This document shows, in pieces, positions 25,416 to 35,132 of a DNA stretch of 64,000 nucleotides; the first letter of the stretch is position 1; every line of letters starts with the position of its first letter. The stretch spans positions 1-64,000 of the forward strand of contig JADZEY010000060.1 of assembly GCA_020850315.1 (NCBI GenBank). The letters are read 5' to 3'. The notes under the pieces were generated by a model, which saw only the letters and a list, made by a program, of their open reading frames with translations, had not been told where the DNA came from and did no database searches. The stretch comes from Armatimonadota bacterium (GTDB lineage: Bacteria; Bacteroidota; Ignavibacteria; OLB7). The translations under genes and the position numbers were made by a program.

Positions 25416-26573
25416 TTAGCCTCCGAACTCCTTCTGCAGCTCGCGGGCAATCACGATATGCTGGATTTCGGAAGTCCCTTCGTAGATCTCGGTGATCTTT
25501 GCATCGCGCAGATACCGCTCCACTTTGTACTCCCGCACGTAGCCATATCCGCCGTGAACTTGCACAGCTTCCAGGGCAACCTCAACCGCAGTTTTGGATG
25601 CGAACAGTTTGGCCATGGAGGCTTCTTTCACAAACCGCTCATGCTTATCCTTCTTGCTTGCTGCCTGATAGACCAGCGCGCGTGCCGCAGCAATTTTGGT
25701 TGCCATATCGGCCAGCTTAAACTGGATTGCTTGCAGGTCGGCAATCGGCTTGCCCAGCACCTTCCGCTCCTTGGAGTAGGCCACGGCTGCCTCGAACGCA
25801 CCCTGCGCAATCCCCAAGGCTTGCGAGGCAATGCCGATGCGCCCGCCGTTCAAGGTTTCCATTGCCAAATTGAATCCGCGACCAACTTCCCCCAACACAT
25901 TTTCGGCAGGAACGCGCACATCCTGGAACTGAAGCGAGCAGGTGTCGCTGCTGCGGATTCCCAGCTTGTCCTCCTTCACCCCATGCGTGAACCCGGGCAC
26001 GCCTTTCTCAACGATAAACGCGCTGATCCCTTTGTGGCCAAGCTCACGGTTGGTTTGGGCATACACCAGATAGACATCGGCACTGGTTCCGTTGGTGATC
26101 CAGTTTTTGGTGCCGTTCAGCGTCCATGAACCGTCCTCGTTCTGGGTTGCGGCGGTGTTCTGGTTGCGGGCATCGCTTCCGGCTTCCGGCTCGGAAAGGC
26201 AGTACGCACCTAACTTCTGCCCGCTTGCCAGTGGGCGCAGGAATCGCTCCTTCTGGTCATTGGTTCCGAACGTCTCCAACGCCCAGCAGACCAGTGAGTT
26301 GTTCACCGACATGATAACGCCAACGGAGGCATCAACTTTGGAGATTTCCTCCATTGCCACCACGTAGCTTACTGCGTCAAGCCCTGCGCCCCCCCATTCC
26401 GGGGAAACCATCATCCCCAAGAAGCCAAGCTCGCCAAGTTTGGCCACAATCTCGGCGGGGAACTCCCCTTTGATGTCCCGTTCGATAGCACTGGGTGCTA
26501 CTTCGTTCTGTGCAAATTCGCGAGCGGTGTCGCGGATCATCTCCTGCATTTCGGTTAATTCCAACTGAAGCAT
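25416..26573 (-). CDS. Acyl-CoA dehydrogenase
   Basis: MLQLELTEMQEMIRDTAREFAQNEVAPSAIERD ... AYCLSEPEAGSDA ... VQVHGGYGYVREYKVERYLRDAKITEIYEGTSEIQHIVIARELQ. Confidence 0.96.
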   Translation of the reverse strand: MLQLELTEMQEMIRDTAREFAQNEVAPSAIERDIKGEFPAEIVAKLGELGFLGMMVSPEWGGAGLDAVSYVVAMEEISKVDASVGVIMSVNNSLVCWALETFGTNDQKERFLRPLASGQKLGAYCLSEPEAGSDARNQNTAATQNEDGSWTLNGTKNWITNGTSADVYLVYAQTNRELGHKGISAFIVEKGVPGFTHGVKEDKLGIRSSDTCSLQFQDVRVPAENVLGEVGRGFNLAMETLNGGRIGIASQALGIAQGAFEAAVAYSKERKVLGKPIADLQAIQFKLADMATKIAAARALVYQAASKKDKHERFVKEASMAKLFASKTAVEVALEAVQVHGGYGYVREYKVERYLRDAKITEIYEGTSEIQHIVIARELQKEFGG

Positions 26574-26859
26574 CGTGAAGGTTCCTTGCTGTGCGGTTAC
26601 AAACGTGCGTGATAAGTGCTGGTGCGGCGCGCCCCCCAACCACTGGATGGATGGGAAACAGCCCAATAGTAGGTTCTTTCTTGCAGCGGACAAAATTACG
26701 CGAGTAGAGAAGGAGAGCCAACCGCTCTAACCGTTCGATACTGAATGCCCAGACGGCCACTTTTTTTCTCTGTTTCCTCTTCTCCCCTTCTTCATAGGCT
26801 ACAATAGAACTTCGCAAACTCCTTTTATTTGATCGGCAACACGTTCAATTTCAATCACA

Positions 26860-27429
26860 ATGCCCAATCAAACTGTCCGCTCGTACTCTATCCGCCTGGC
26901 CACTGCGGAGGATGCCGCCGGTTGCGCAGCCGTCAATATCGCCACGTGGCACAGCACGTATCGGGGGCTGATTGATGATGCCGCGCTGGACAACATGAAC
27001 TCTGAGATGTTCGTTGAACGTTGGCGCAATCGGCTTTCGCCAGCCAACAGCGCGCTGTTCTGTTTTGTGGCCGAGCTTCACCCCAAGCCCCCGGCGCATC
27101 CGCCGCACATCGTGGGCTACGTGTTGGGAGGATTAAGCCGCCGCAGCGACCTCCCATTCACTGGCGAGCTTGTGGCGATTTACCTCCTTCCCGAGCATCA
27201 AGGTGGCGGGCTTGGGCGCAAGCTCTTCTTGCAGTGTGTGCAGCAGTTTCGGCAGCGCGGGATTGATTCGTTCGTCCTGTTTGTGCTGAAAGAAAATCAC
27301 GCTGCCCGAACATTCTACTCCACCTTCAATCCCGATTTTGAGGATGAGGGGGATGTGACGATTGACGGATTCACCTACCGCGACGTGGGGTATGGATGGA
27401 GTACGCTTGAGCACTTCCCAGCGGGGTAA
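26860..27429 (+). CDS. GNAT-family N-acetyltransferase
   Basis: IRLATAEDAAGCAAVNIATWHSTYRGLIDDAALD ... GELVAIYLLPEHQGGGLGRKLFLQCVQQFRQRGIDSFVLFVLKENHAARTFY. Confidence 0.92.
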   Translation: MPNQTVRSYSIRLATAEDAAGCAAVNIATWHSTYRGLIDDAALDNMNSEMFVERWRNRLSPANSALFCFVAELHPKPPAHPPHIVGYVLGGLSRRSDLPFTGELVAIYLLPEHQGGGLGRKLFLQCVQQFRQRGIDSFVLFVLKENHAARTFYSTFNPDFEDEGDVTIDGFTYRDVGYGWSTLEHFPAG

Positions 27430-27449
27430 TTTTCACTCTCCCCTCTTTC

Positions 27450-27572
27450 CTCTGTGCCCTCTGTGTCTCTGTGGTTTCCTCTCTTCACCAGCTAAGAAGG
27501 GAATGAACCACAGAGGCACAGAGGGAAGAAAGAGAAGAAAAAGAGGCCGATTGCTATCTCTATGATGAGCTA
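27450..27572. repeat. Composite dispersed repeat, copy C
   Basis: CTCTGTGCCCTCTGTGTCTCTGTGGTTTCC ... AACCACAGAGGCACAGAGGG ... GATTGCTATCTCTATGATGAGCT. Confidence 0.8.
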
Positions 27573-27658
27573 ATCTTTCTGTCCGCTCCATTCTTGTAAC
27601 CGCTTTTTCCCCTTCCCGTCTCTTCTTGTGCAACATCATCCAAAAGGAAATCGCCAAC

Positions 27659-28210
27659 ATGGAACTTGACGCTATCGCACAGATGCTGGTTAACGGACGC
27701 GCCGCAACGTTGCGCTACATCCGCAGCAAAATCAACGACCCCGAGATGGCCGAAGATATCTTGCAAGACAGCTTGGTGAAAGTGCTCCGCACGCTCCCTG
27801 ATTTGCGCGATGAAGAGCGGCTGATCCCCTGGTTCCACCGGATTATCAACAACGCAATTATTGACCACTACCGCCACAAGGCTGTTCAGGGGAAGTACAT
27901 CGAGCAAGGGCGCGAAGACTTGGATGACCTGCGTGCCGACACCCAACTGCGGCCCGATGAGCAAGGGGTTATTTGCGCCTGCATTTCCGACATCCTGCCA
28001 ACCCTTCGGCCAGAGCAAGCGGAGGTGATCCGGCTGTTGGAGTTGGAAGATGGCGACCCTGAGTTTGTGGCCAAGCAGTTGGGGATCACCCGCAACAATC
28101 TGAAGGTTCGCCGCCACCGCGCACGAACTCAGCTGCGTGAACGTCTTCAAGAGACCTGCCGTGTTTGCGCCCAGCATGGGTGCCTGGATTGCAGTTGCCG
28201 CCGCCCATAG
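27659..28210 (+). CDS. ECF-type sigma-70 factor with cysteine-rich C-terminal tail
   Basis: Sigma-70 region 2 (RYIRSKINDPEMAEDILQDSLVKVLRTLPDLRDEERLIPWFHRIINNAIIDHYRH) and region 4. Ends TCRVCAQHGCLDCSCRRP (Cx2Cx4Cx2CxC). Confidence 0.9.
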   Translation: MELDAIAQMLVNGRAATLRYIRSKINDPEMAEDILQDSLVKVLRTLPDLRDEERLIPWFHRIINNAIIDHYRHKAVQGKYIEQGREDLDDLRADTQLRPDEQGVICACISDILPTLRPEQAEVIRLLELEDGDPEFVAKQLGITRNNLKVRRHRARTQLRERLQETCRVCAQHGCLDCSCRRP

Positions 28211-28277
28211 TTTTCCACCGGAACGGAAGGCTGCATACCGGAACAACCTCCAACTATCAAATCAAAAAACTATCACT

Positions 28278-28517
28278 ATGAACAGCACGCCAATCGCTAC
28301 CGAAATCATCACCATCAGCGGCATGAGCTGCGGCCATTGCGTTGTTGCAGTGCGGCAAGCCTTGCAAGAAATCGCTGGGCTTGATCTGCAAGAAGTTGCC
28401 ATTGGAAGCGCCCGCATCCAACGCGATCCAGAGCAAGTAAGCGATCAACAAATCGTTGATGCAATCGAGGATGCTGGCTACACCGTCAGCGGCATCAACC
28501 AAGAAGCAGCACACTGA
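28278..28517 (+). CDS. HMA-domain heavy-metal (copper) chaperone, CopZ-like
   Basis: MNSTPIATEIITISGMSCGHCVVAVRQALQEI: GMxCxxC motif, ferredoxin-like HMA domain, 79 aa. Confidence 0.9.
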   Translation: MNSTPIATEIITISGMSCGHCVVAVRQALQEIAGLDLQEVAIGSARIQRDPEQVSDQQIVDAIEDAGYTVSGINQEAAH

Positions 28518-28550
28518 AGTTTTTAGCAAAAGCCTTTTTTAGGAACAGCC

Positions 28551-30815
28551 ATGACTGCAACAGAATCACCGCAAACAACAACTCCAGCAACTCAGCCGGG
28601 GCCAGCAACGCCAAGCACCGAAATCGTTGACCTTGATGTGCAAGGGATGACCTGCGCAAGCTGCGTTGTGCGGGTGGAACGCTCGCTTCGAAAAGTGGAG
28701 GGGGTGCAGGAAGTTGCCGTAAACCTTGCCACCAATCGCGCCCGCATCAAGATGGCCGCTGGCGTTCCGGTTGCCGCCTTGCAGGAGCGCGTTGAACGCG
28801 CTGGCTACACCGCTACCCCAGCAACCGATGCCGCGTTGCACAATCACCAACAGGAAGAGACCGCTGCCTACCGCCGCAACTTCCTATTGGCCGCGCCCGC
28901 CGCCGCTGTGGTGATGCTGGTTTCGATGCTGCCGATGGTTATCACCAGTCTTGGGCCGCTGGCAATGCGTTGGATGGCGGAGCTGAACATCCTTCAGTTC
29001 CTCCTCACCACACTAATCCTTGCGTTCCCCGGGCAGAGCTTCTTCCGGCTGGCGTTCCGCAACGCACGCCACCTTGTTGCCGACATGAACACACTGGTTG
29101 CCGTTGGGACCGGCGCGGCGTGGCTGTTCAGCAGTGTGCTGACGTTTTTCCCCAGCGCGTTGCCCGGCATCAGCCAACATGAGGTCTATTTCGACACGGC
29201 TGCGGTGGTGGTGGCGTTGGTACTGCTGGGGCGGTGGCTGGAGTTGCGTGCGAAATCGGAAGCGACCGAGGCGATCCACAGCCTGATGCGGCTTGCGCCA
29301 AAAATTGCCCACCGCCGCGCCAGCGATGGAACCGTGAGCGATGTTGAAGCTGAGTTCATCCGCCACGGCGACCTTCTGCTGGTGCGCCCCGGCGAGCAAA
29401 TCCCCACCGATGGAGTAGTAGTGGAAGGGGCCACCGCAGTGGATGAATCCATGATGACCGGCGAATCAATCCCAGTGGAAAAAACTGTGGACTCCAAGGT
29501 GGTGGGCGGGACGCTGAACGCTTCCGGCGCGTTCACCATGCGGGCCGAAGGGGTGGGCGAGGAAACGGTGCTGGCGCAGATTATCCGCACGGTGGAGGAA
29601 GCGCAAAGCTCCAAAGCCCCGGTGCAACGGCTGGCCGACTCTATCGCCGGGGTGTTTGTGCCAGTGGTGATCGGCATCGCCCTTCTCACCTTCTTGGGGT
29701 GGCTGATTGTTGGCAATGCTGGGTTGGCGCACGCGCTGATTAACGCCGTTGCCGTGCTGGTGATTGCTTGCCCCTGCGCCATGGGCCTTGCGGTCCCGAC
29801 GGCGGTGATTGCTGGGTCGGGGAGCGGCGCAAAGCGGGGGATTTTGATCCGCAATGCCGAGTCGCTGGAGCGCGCCGGAACCACCAACGTGGTGGTGTTC
29901 GATAAAACCGGAACGCTGACGCATGGCCGCCCAGAAGTGGTGGCAGTGCAGGGGTTCAACGGCCACGCTCCGGCAGCGGTGCTGCAGCTGGTGGCGGCGG
30001 TGGAATCCCACAGCGAGCATCCATTGGCCGCAGGAATTGTTCGCCATGCGGCCCAACAGGGGATGGAGTTGGGCGGGGTGCAAGTAGAAGAATTTAGATC
30101 TGCAGCGGGGATGGGGGTGTATGCGGTTGCCAACGGGCAGACCTTGTTCGCAGGGCGCGCCAGCACCATCCCCGGGGTGGCGGCCTCACGGGAAGCCTCG
30201 GCTTGGATCCCCCCCGCCGGAAGCAGTGTGGTGTGGGTGGAGCTTGGCGGAAATTTAGCTGGCGCAATCGCCCTTGCCGACACCCTGAAGCCGAACGCCA
30301 ATCAAGCGGTTGCCGCGCTTCACCGGATGGGAATCCAGACGGTGATGCTAACCGGCGACAACCGCGCCGCCGCCGAAGCAATCGCCAACCAGCTTGGAAT
30401 ATCCCACGTGATTGCCGAAGTAATGCCCGGGGAAAAAGGGGAGAAAGTGAAAGAATTACAGGCCAATGGAACCGTGGTGGCAATGGTGGGGGATGGCGTG
30501 AACGACGCGCCCGCGCTGGCCGCCGCCGATGTTGGAATTGCAATGGCCACCGGAACCGATGTGGCGATCTCCGCCAGCGACATCACCCTTGTTGGTGGCC
30601 ATGTGGAACGTATCCCCGATGCGGTGTCGCTCTCGCGCCGGACGATGCGGGTCATTCGGCAGAATCTGTTTTGGGCGTTTATCTACAACGTCATCGGCAT
30701 TCCGCTTGCCGCGTTTGGATTGCTTAGCCCCATTGTTGCCGGCGCGGCAATGGCCATGAGTTCGGTCAGCGTCGTCACCAACTCGCTGCGGCTGAAACGG
30801 CAACGCACTGCGTAA
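28551..30815 (+). CDS. copA: Copper-translocating P1B-type ATPase
   Basis: N-terminal HMA (GMTCASC), [64 protein letters not shown]. Confidence 0.95.
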   Translation: MTATESPQTTTPATQPGPATPSTEIVDLDVQGMTCASCVVRVERSLRKVEGVQEVAVNLATNRARIKMAAGVPVAALQERVERAGYTATPATDAALHNHQQEETAAYRRNFLLAAPAAAVVMLVSMLPMVITSLGPLAMRWMAELNILQFLLTTLILAFPGQSFFRLAFRNARHLVADMNTLVAVGTGAAWLFSSVLTFFPSALPGISQHEVYFDTAAVVVALVLLGRWLELRAKSEATEAIHSLMRLAPKIAHRRASDGTVSDVEAEFIRHGDLLLVRPGEQIPTDGVVVEGATAVDESMMTGESIPVEKTVDSKVVGGTLNASGAFTMRAEGVGEETVLAQIIRTVEEAQSSKAPVQRLADSIAGVFVPVVIGIALLTFLGWLIVGNAGLAHALINAVAVLVIACPCAMGLAVPTAVIAGSGSGAKRGILIRNAESLERAGTTNVVVFDKTGTLTHGRPEVVAVQGFNGHAPAAVLQLVAAVESHSEHPLAAGIVRHAAQQGMELGGVQVEEFRSAAGMGVYAVANGQTLFAGRASTIPGVAASREASAWIPPAGSSVVWVELGGNLAGAIALADTLKPNANQAVAALHRMGIQTVMLTGDNRAAAEAIANQLGISHVIAEVMPGEKGEKVKELQANGTVVAMVGDGVNDAPALAAADVGIAMATGTDVAISASDITLVGGHVERIPDAVSLSRRTMRVIRQNLFWAFIYNVIGIPLAAFGLLSPIVAGAAMAMSSVSVVTNSLRLKRQRTA

Positions 30816-30879
30816 CCCTCTTCCCGTCATTGATGGGATTGGAACGATTGAAGTGAACCATTGAACTGGAGGCCACATT

Positions 30880-32133
30880 CTACGCCTCCCGCAACCACCA
30901 TAGCACCTCGCGGAATGTTGGGCGTTTTCCGTACATCAGGATGGCTGTGCGGAAAATTTTTCCCGAGGCCCAAATCACAACGCTGATAGCCGCCACCATC
31001 ACCGCAATCGTTCCGGCAATCTCGGCTGGCGAAGGCATTTTTGTCACCAGCCGAATCATCATCAGCGTTGGCGTTAACAGCGGGACGTAGCTAAGCGCGG
31101 CAACGGAAAAGGAATCGGGATCCTGCATCACCACAAACGCAAACGCCATTGGCGCAACCAACACCATCGTGAGATAGCCGGTGATGACCTGCGACTCCTG
31201 CTCGGTTGTCACCAGCGATCCGATGCCGATAAACAGCGAAGCGTAGAAGGCATATCCTAACAGTAGATAGAGCAGAATGAGCGGGAAGGAAGTAAGAATA
31301 TCGGGCGAGATAACAACAGCGAAATATCCAACCGCGGCCATTCCAATAATCACCCACGCAACAACCTGCGTTGCCCCCAACGCGCTTAGCCCCAACAGCT
31401 TCCCCCACATCAGTTCCTGCGGCGTTCCACTGCTCACCAGAAGCTCCATGATTCTGTTCGACTTCTCCTCCACAAGGCTCCGCACCAGCGATTGCCCCGT
31501 GGTTAGCACCAGAATCATAAACAGGATGATGCCGATGTACGCCGCAAAAAATGTCTGCAAAAATCCCTCCGATTTCTCCCCCCCTTTCTCTGTCACCTTC
31601 ACCGTCTCCATCTCCAGCGGTTGGTTGGCGCGGCTCCATGCGGCGGTGTCAATCCCGGCGGCAATCATCCGTTCGGTGTTCAGGATTTTTTCGATGCGAC
31701 GCTGGAAACTGCTTACCAGGCTGATGTTGCTTGGGTTTGTTGAGCGATAGCTGGCAACCACTGTTCCGGCACTATCGCGAATCACCACCGCCCCCTCCAT
31801 TGTTTCGGCAAGGATTGCGCGGTCGGCAGCGGCGATTGCTGAATCAATTGGGGTGCTTGCTGTGGGGTAACTCTGCAGCACAAACGCCGGCTGGCCGTTG
31901 GGAAGCGTGTCCAATTTCAACCGTTGGGAAAGCGGAGCCATGACGGTTCCGGTGCTGTCAACCAGCCCAATCACTTTGGTGCTGCTTTTCCCTTTGTCGG
32001 CCAGCATGGAAGGGAGAAGGCCGAACAGAAGCATCATGACCGGGGTCAGAATCAGCGAAATAATGAACGACTTCGCTTTGGCTTTTTGCGTGAACTCCCA
32101 GCGGGCAATCTGCAGAATGCGTTTCCAGTTCAT
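30880..32133 (-). CDS. ABC-2 type transporter permease (NatB-like)
   Basis: MNWKRILQIARWEFTQKAKAKSFIISLILTPVMMLLFGLLPSML ... MELLVSSGTPQELMWGKLLGLSALGATQVVAW. Confidence 0.92.
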   Translation of the reverse strand: MNWKRILQIARWEFTQKAKAKSFIISLILTPVMMLLFGLLPSMLADKGKSSTKVIGLVDSTGTVMAPLSQRLKLDTLPNGQPAFVLQSYPTASTPIDSAIAAADRAILAETMEGAVVIRDSAGTVVASYRSTNPSNISLVSSFQRRIEKILNTERMIAAGIDTAAWSRANQPLEMETVKVTEKGGEKSEGFLQTFFAAYIGIILFMILVLTTGQSLVRSLVEEKSNRIMELLVSSGTPQELMWGKLLGLSALGATQVVAWVIIGMAAVGYFAVVISPDILTSFPLILLYLLLGYAFYASLFIGIGSLVTTEQESQVITGYLTMVLVAPMAFAFVVMQDPDSFSVAALSYVPLLTPTLMMIRLVTKMPSPAEIAGTIAVMVAAISVVIWASGKIFRTAILMYGKRPTFREVLWWLREA

Positions 32134-32139
32134 GGTGGT

Positions 32140-33066
32140 TTAGGGGGTGGGGTTGGTGGTAGTGATCGCTTCGCCGGTGGTGCGGCGGACGGTGTTGATG
32201 AAAATGCTGTTCAGCGATGGCCGCACCCGCTCTATCCGTGTGATCCTGAGTTGCTGGCTGATGTGCGGAAGCAGGTCGTTCAGTGTGGCGTTGGGCTGCA
32301 ACGCAAGCTCGGCTCCGTTCGGGTAGATGTTGGCTTCCATCACCATTGGAAGTTGGCGCAAAAACCGCCCATCCCCTTCGAACTCCATCGCCACGTTGTT
32401 CCCGCCATGCTCCTCCTTCACCTGCTGCACGGTTCCGGCCAGCATCACTTCCCCTTTGTTGATAAGCACAATCCGGTTGCACAGCCGTTCGGCTTGCTCC
32501 ATTTGGTGGGTGGAGTACAGGATGGTTCGCCCTTCGTCGCGAAGTTGATCCAAGATTGCGCGAAGCAACTCCTGGTTGACAGGATCAAGCCCGCTGGATG
32601 GCTCATCAAGGATGATATACTGCGGCTGGTGAATCAGCGCGATGATCAGCTGCACCTTCTGCTGGTTCCCTTTGGAAAGCTCCTCCACGCGGCGGCTTTC
32701 GCTTCCGGCAAGCTCAAACCGGCCAAGCCAGTCGGTGGCGTGGCGGTGTGCGGTTTTGGGGGACATTCCACGCAGTCCGGCAAAGTGGAGAATCGTTTCG
32801 AGGATGCGAGATTTTTGGTACAGCCCCCGCTCCTCGGCAAGGTAGCCGATGGAGGAACGGATGGAGTCGGAGAAGGGCACGCCGGAATAGCTGATGGTGC
32901 CGGAATCGGGGCGGATGATGTTGGTAATCATCCTGATGGTTGTTGATTTGCCAGCCCCGTTGGGACCAAGCAAGCCAAAAATTTCACCCGGCTGTGCTTG
33001 GATCGTAACCCCGTTCACCGCGTGGATGGTTGCAAACTGCTTGTGCAATCCTTCGGCGTGGATCAT
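32140..33066 (-). CDS. ABC transporter ATP-binding protein (NatA-like)
   Basis: Walker A GLLGPNGAGKSTTIRMI, signature LSKGNQQKVQLI, Walker B YIILDEPSSGLDP. Start at MIHAEGLHKQF. Confidence 0.95.
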   Translation of the reverse strand: MIHAEGLHKQFATIHAVNGVTIQAQPGEIFGLLGPNGAGKSTTIRMITNIIRPDSGTISYSGVPFSDSIRSSIGYLAEERGLYQKSRILETILHFAGLRGMSPKTAHRHATDWLGRFELAGSESRRVEELSKGNQQKVQLIIALIHQPQYIILDEPSSGLDPVNQELLRAILDQLRDEGRTILYSTHQMEQAERLCNRIVLINKGEVMLAGTVQQVKEEHGGNNVAMEFEGDGRFLRQLPMVMEANIYPNGAELALQPNATLNDLLPHISQQLRITRIERVRPSLNSIFINTVRRTTGEAITTTNPTP

Positions 33067-33183
33067 CTGTTTCCCTACAATTAGTGGGTTGAAGCGAATC
33101 TGCGATTGCAGAAGGGGGGCCGCTACGGCAGCGGCAGAACGAAGGTTGCGGAACACATGACGCTGCCAAGCCCGTGCAATCGG

Positions 33184-33237
33184 GATTGTTCTGGTCAAGA
33201 TTGTTCTGGTCAAAATTGTTCTATCGGAATTGTTCCG
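33184..33237. repeat. 15-bp tandem repeat upstream of the ABC exporter genes
   Basis: GATTGTTCTGGTCAA x2 (identical), then AATTGTTCTATCGGA and ATTGTTCCGTCGG (degenerate). Confidence 0.8.
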
Positions 33238-33270
33238 TCGGCAGGCACAGAAGCCTGCGCACCGCTACAG

Positions 33271-33510
33271 TTACCGCACCCGCTCCACGCGGCGGATTTC
33301 CGGGACGTGGTGGATTAACGCTTTTTCCACGCCGGCCCGCAGTGTCAGCAGCGCAAGGGCGCAATGCTCGCAGCTTCCCACCATCCGGATTTCGCAGGTG
33401 CGGGTCTCCTCCTCAAATCGAACAAACTCCAAATCCCCCCCATCCTTCTGCAAGTAGGGGCGGATGATGATAATTGCTTGCGCGATTCGTTCGCTGATGG
33501 AAGCAGACAT
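33271..33510 (-). CDS. Stand-alone NifU C-terminal (Fe-S scaffold) domain protein
   Basis: MSASISERIAQAIIIIRPYLQKDGGDLEFVRFEEETRTCEIRMVGSCEHCALALLTLRAGVEKAL: NifU-like domain with CxxC. Confidence 0.88.
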   Translation of the reverse strand: MSASISERIAQAIIIIRPYLQKDGGDLEFVRFEEETRTCEIRMVGSCEHCALALLTLRAGVEKALIHHVPEIRRVERVR

Positions 33511-33748
33511 TCTTCTGTGAGTAGGCGTGCAAGGAACTCCGCCCCAAATTAACCACCCGCCCCGTACCAGCCACGCTCGGTTGCGACTCATGCTTCCAGA
33601 ATGGAGGTTCATTCCAAAAAATTTGGAACGGAAGAGGGGATAGATTTTTTTTGAGGTGGATGCCAGCCGCATCACAGGCCATCCACTTGTTGCTCGCGTA
33701 ACTGACTCGCCGTTGCAGAACCAATTTCCAACAACTGATTCCCAATCC

Positions 33749-34576
33749 ATGACCTCACATCTTGATCGCTTGCTTGCGTTGGCGCGGCGGAATGCCGCAA
33801 CCTACAGTGCTAACCCGAACGTGGCCGCAGTGCTGCTGGTTGGTTCCGTTGCGCGTGGCAATCCCGACCACTGGTCCGATATTGATTGCACCGTGCTGTG
33901 CCACGCAATGCTTACCCCGCAGGAACGTGAGGAACTGATGCTGGCCAACGGCGGAACCAATCGCTTCACGTTGGGGGATGAAACTGGCGGGATGGATCAG
34001 TACATGGTGGAGGGCGTGACATGCCAATTTGGGATTGCAACGATTGAGCAGACCCACGAGATCATCAACAGTGTGGTGGCCGAACTGGACACAAACCCCG
34101 ACAACCATTGCATCATGGGTGGCTTGCGCGAGGCGTTGCCGCTGTACGGGAATGAGATTGTGGAGCAGTTGCGCTTGGCAGCATCAGTCTATCCAGATGA
34201 ACTTGCGAGGGCAATGGTGAAGGCGCATCTGAACTTCCGTCCTACCTCCTTCTTCCAGCATCGCCTTGCTGGGCGCGATGACATTTTTCTGCTGCACGAA
34301 TTGCTGACCGTTGCTTGCCGAAACATCATGGGGGTGCTGGCGGGGCTGAACCGTTTGTACCCGGAACACAACTACAAACGTGCCGACCGTTTCATCAGCC
34401 GGATGGAGATTGCCCCACCACACCTTGCCGAACGGCTTCGGCATATTCTGGGAGCCGAGGCGTTTGGGCCGTTCACAACGTTGGGTGAAGTTATCGAGGA
34501 GCTGTTCCAGATAGTTCGCCAGCAGATGCCTGAGGTAGATACCCAGCAGGCATATCTGCGATTCAGTGGCGAGTAG
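33749..34576 (+). CDS. Nucleotidyltransferase-domain protein (MNT/ANT-like)
   Basis: VAAVLLVGSVARGNPDHWSDIDCTV (GS-x-ARG ... DxD motif). Confidence 0.85.
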   Translation: MTSHLDRLLALARRNAATYSANPNVAAVLLVGSVARGNPDHWSDIDCTVLCHAMLTPQEREELMLANGGTNRFTLGDETGGMDQYMVEGVTCQFGIATIEQTHEIINSVVAELDTNPDNHCIMGGLREALPLYGNEIVEQLRLAASVYPDELARAMVKAHLNFRPTSFFQHRLAGRDDIFLLHELLTVACRNIMGVLAGLNRLYPEHNYKRADRFISRMEIAPPHLAERLRHILGAEAFGPFTTLGEVIEELFQIVRQQMPEVDTQQAYLRFSGE

Positions 34577-34685
34577 AATGGGGGGGGAGAGAGAGAATTG
34601 CGCTGATCTTCTTCCCTACTGTGGCTGCCCTGTTCAGCTGAAAAGAGCTAAGTTTCGCCCCCTGAATCACACATCTTCAAGCTCA

Positions 34686-35105
34686 ATGAACGGAACGGCT
34701 TATATCGTTGGCGACCGCGCACAAGCACTGGCCAACTACCCACATGCACGCAAAGTTGGCCAATTCATTTATGTCTCCGGCGTTTCCTCGCGCCGATTTG
34801 ATAACACCCATGCTGGCGTGCACATCAACGAAGACGGCAGCGTGACGTTGGACATCCGCGAGCAGACCCGCGCAGTGATCGAGAACATCAGCCAGATACT
34901 GCAAACCGCCGGTGCTACGCTGGCAAACGTGGTGGATATTCTTGTGATGCTGGTGGATATGAACGACTACGCCGGGATGAACGAAATCTACAATCACTAT
35001 TTCCAAGCAGAAACCGGGCCAGTGCGGACCACCTGCGCTGTTCACCAGCTTCCCCACCCAAACCTGTTGATTGAGATGAAAGTTGTGGCTTGGGTGGAGG
35101 AATAG
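34686..35105 (+). CDS. RidA (YjgF/YER057c/UK114) family protein, 2-aminomuconate deaminase-like
   Basis: YPHARKVGQFIYVSGVSSRR ... IREQTRAVIENISQILQTAGATLANVVDILVMLVDMNDYAGMNEIYNHYF ... PVRTTCAVHQLPHPNLLIEMKVVAWV. Confidence 0.93.
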   Translation: MNGTAYIVGDRAQALANYPHARKVGQFIYVSGVSSRRFDNTHAGVHINEDGSVTLDIREQTRAVIENISQILQTAGATLANVVDILVMLVDMNDYAGMNEIYNHYFQAETGPVRTTCAVHQLPHPNLLIEMKVVAWVEE

Positions 35106-35132
35106 ACTGCGGAATGCGGGAAGCTATCCCAA

